From JAWKWA01 sp041397765 (GTDB lineage: Bacteria; Pseudomonadota; Alphaproteobacteria; Rhizobiales; Hyphomicrobiaceae), in NCBI GenBank assembly GCA_041397765.1, contig JAWKWA010000001.1, positions 124,001 through 188,000 on the forward strand: a stretch of 64,000 nucleotides of DNA. The letters are read 5' to 3'. The translations under genes and the position numbers were made by a program. This document shows, one piece after another, positions 62,162-64,000 of the stretch (its first letter is position 1; each line of letters begins with the position of its first letter). The notes below the pieces were generated by a model. It saw nothing but the letters and a program-made list of their open reading frames with translations. It had not been told where the DNA came from and did not search any database.

Positions 62162-63058
62162 TCATCCGCGCTTCTGCAGCTTCAGCTTCTTGCGCACATC
62201 CGCCGGTTTCAGGATGTTGACGTTCATCGCCGAGAGGATCGTCACAGCCCGGTCGACGAGCTGGCCGTTCGAGGCGAGCACGCCCTTCGACAGATAGATG
62301 TTGTCCTCCAGGCCGATGCGCACATTGCCGCCGGCCAGCACCGACTGGGCGACCCAGGGCATCTGCATGCGCGAGATGGCGAAGCTCGACCACACCGCGC
62401 CCGCCGGCATGGTGTTGACCATCGACATCAGCGTGTTGACCTCCGAGGGGGCGCCATAGGGAATGCCCATGCAAAGCTGGATCAGCACCGGATCGTCGAG
62501 CAGCCCCTCCTTCATCAGGTCCTTGACCTGCCAGAGATGGCCGGTGTCGAACACCTCGCATTCGGGCTTCACGCCGAGCTGCTGGATGCGCTTGGCCATG
62601 GCCCGCAGCATGTCGACCGAGTTGACCATGATGTAGTCGCCGCCGGCGAGGAAGTTCATGGTGCCGCAGTCGAGCGTGCAGATCTCGGGCAGGAGCTCGG
62701 TGACATGGGCGAGCCGCTCCTCGGCGCCAGCCATGTCGGTGCCGTTCGCCTTGACCGGCAGCGGCTTCTCGGTGCCCCCGAGCACCAGATCGCCGCCCAT
62801 GCCTGCCGTCAGGTTGACGACGACGTCGATGCCCGACGAGCGGATGCGGTCGACGGCCTCCTTGTAGAGCGCGACCGAGCGCGAGCCCCGGCCGGTCTTG
62901 GGGTCGCGCACATGCAGATGGACGACGGCGGCGCCAGCCTTTGCCGCCTCGATCGCGGAATTGGCGATCTGCTCCGGGGTCACCGGCACCTTGTCGCTCT
63001 TGTCGGTGGTGGCGCCGGCGCCGGTGATGGCGCAGGTGATGAAGACGTCCCAGTTCAT
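62162..63058 (-). CDS. BKACE-family enzyme, probable dehydrocarnitine cleavage
   Basis: A 298-residue TIM-barrel beta-keto acid cleavage enzyme (formerly DUF849). The zinc-binding HLHVRDP motif near residue 48 and ITCAITGA at the start are typical; CTLDCGTMNF and GNVRIGLEDNIYLSKG are later family marks. The family condenses a beta-keto acid with acetyl-CoA to give acetoacetate and a new CoA ester. Next to carnitine dehydrogenase and a CdhR-type regulator the likely substrate is 3-dehydrocarnitine, giving betainyl-CoA. Confidence 0.9.
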   Translation of the reverse strand: MNWDVFITCAITGAGATTDKSDKVPVTPEQIANSAIEAAKAGAAVVHLHVRDPKTGRGSRSVALYKEAVDRIRSSGIDVVVNLTAGMGGDLVLGGTEKPLPVKANGTDMAGAEERLAHVTELLPEICTLDCGTMNFLAGGDYIMVNSVDMLRAMAKRIQQLGVKPECEVFDTGHLWQVKDLMKEGLLDDPVLIQLCMGIPYGAPSEVNTLMSMVNTMPAGAVWSSFAISRMQMPWVAQSVLAGGNVRIGLEDNIYLSKGVLASNGQLVDRAVTILSAMNVNILKPADVRKKLKLQKRG

Positions 63059-63184
63059 CAGGCGATCCTCCTTCAGGCACGGCGACGGCTCGCCGGCCGT
63101 CTTGCTCGGCAGGAAAGCTAGCGGCAGCCATCGGTCCGTGCCATACATTCCGCGCAAGTCGCCATACCAGGAGCGAAGTGGCCG

Positions 63185-64000
63185 ATGCGTTCGCCGTTCG
63201 AGCCCCATGCGCGGGCGGAGAGCTTCGCCCTCGATATCGTGCTGCTTCCCTCCTTCTCGCTCCTCAGCCTCGCCATGACCATGGAGCCGCTGCGGGCCGC
63301 CAACCGCGTGGCCGGCGAGGCGCTCTACCGCTGGCGTCTCGTCTCGGTCGATGGCTGCCCGGTTGCGACCTCGAGCGGCATCGCGCTGCCCGTCGATGCC
63401 GCCTTTGGCGATGGTGCGGCGGCCGATGCGCTGATCGTCGTCGCCTCCTTCGACGTCGTGCGGACGGCCCGGCCGCTCCTGCCCGGCCTCAGGAAGCTCG
63501 GCCGCCGCGGCCTGCCGATGGGCGGCGTCGAGGCCGGGAGCTGGGTGCTCGCCATGGCCGGCCTGCTCGATGGCCGGCGCGCGACCACACATTGGGAGGA
63601 TCTGGAGGAGTTCGCCCGCGCCTTCCCCCGTGTCGATGTCGTGCCCGACCGCTTCGTCGTCGACCGCGACCGTTTCACCACCGGCGGCGCCGCGCCCGCG
63701 CTCGACATGGTGCTCGACCTGATCCGCGCCCAGCACGGCATGAGCCTCGCCCTCGATGTCGCCTCCGTCTTCGTCTACGACGAGGCGCGTCCGGCCGCCG
63801 AGCCGCAGCGCGTCGTGCAGATGGGCCATCTGGCGCTCGCCGAGCCCCGTCTCGCCGCCGCGATCCGCCTGATGGAGGAGCGACTGTCGCCGACCTTGCC
63901 GATCGAGGAGATCGCCGCATCGGTCGGTGTCGGACGACGCAGCCTGGAGATGCTGTTCCGCCGCCATCTCGGGCTTGGTCCCGGCGGCTACTATCTCGAC
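63185..64000 (+). CDS. GlxA/CdhR-type AraC-family regulator (partial)
   Basis: The 5' 272 codons of a regulator that continues past the window end. The N-terminal part is a DJ-1/PfpI-like amidotransferase fold (IVLLPSFSLLSLAMTMEPLRAANRV ... GGVEAGSWVLAMAGLLDGRRATTHWE). From about residue 225 an AraC-type helix-turn-helix begins (LPIEEIAASVGVGRRSLEMLFRRHLGLGPGGYYLD). This architecture is that of GbdR and CdhR, activators of betaine and carnitine catabolism. It is divergent from the BKACE gene, with 126 bp for both promoters, so it probably controls the cluster. Confidence 0.88.
   Translation, partial: MRSPFEPHARAESFALDIVLLPSFSLLSLAMTMEPLRAANRVAGEALYRWRLVSVDGCPVATSSGIALPVDAAFGDGAAADALIVVASFDVVRTARPLLPGLRKLGRRGLPMGGVEAGSWVLAMAGLLDGRRATTHWEDLEEFARAFPRVDVVPDRFVVDRDRFTTGGAAPALDMVLDLIRAQHGMSLALDVASVFVYDEARPAAEPQRVVQMGHLALAEPRLAAAIRLMEERLSPTLPIEEIAASVGVGRRSLEMLFRRHLGLGPGGYYLD

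Overview
The window is high-GC chromosomal DNA from an alphaproteobacterium, most likely Hyphomicrobiales (Rhizobiales). Four things point there: a circularly permuted two-piece tmRNA with tag ANDNYAEVALAA next to sspB; a fumC-DUF4169-ribbon-helix-helix operon close to sspB; split GlxBCD-type glutamate-synthase-like genes; and an alphaproteobacterial HNH protein. No assignment below family or order level is supported.

Layout. 1-436: a chain of hairpins ending in an intrinsic terminator. 437-8545: a subtilase with a long Gly/Ser spacer, the fumC operon, an ATP-grasp/FolC-like ligase pair, sspB and ssrA. 8705-11759: a small membrane protein, then a 776-residue receptor that fuses a periplasmic binding protein to a complete pentameric ligand-gated ion channel. 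11981-17407: a glutamine-synthetase-like plus GlxB/GlxC/GlxD operon in which the FMN subunit gene is broken. 17959-20461: GntR regulator, metallo-beta-lactamase-fold hydrolase and DMT exporter. 20469-30814: ligA, membrane proteins, a glycosyltransferase/methyltransferase cluster, a DMT transporter, an HNH protein and a P5C-reductase-like protein. 30795-41049: a B12-binding mutase-like protein, AlkA, an orphan LuxI-like synthase and gluQRS bracketed by inverted copies of one repeat, a phosphoesterase, a [2Fe-2S] reductase with a cytochrome b/ethylbenzene-dehydrogenase-like heme protein, a response regulator and tRNA-Arg(CCG).

41050-52435 is an accessory region next to the tRNA. It holds an intact IS3-family element, a 3-hydroxybutyrate-dehydrogenase-like SDR, an IS21-family element, a graveyard of RHS polymorphic-toxin fragments and two IS630-family remnants in opposite orientation. 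The RHS fragments carry at least two different tips: HINT plus deaminase, and an HNH nuclease. AT-rich small ORFs, possibly immunity genes, follow the tips.

52627-64000: a protein of three fused RidA domains, then a carnitine/betaine catabolic cluster. The cluster contains a broken CaiD-like hydratase, an ADP-forming acyl-CoA ligase, a DMT transporter, a CaiA-like dehydrogenase, L-carnitine dehydrogenase, an SDR, a BKACE-type dehydrocarnitine-cleavage enzyme and a divergent GlxA/CdhR-type regulator that runs off the end.

Several housekeeping-looking genes (glxD, one glycosyltransferase, the CaiD homologue) carry clustered frameshifts. These may be real decay or consensus errors; the sequence alone cannot decide. 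The candidates for undescribed biology are the binding-protein/ion-channel receptor, the split cyanophycin-synthetase-like ligase pair, the triple RidA protein, and the B12 protein paired with a P5C-reductase-like partner.
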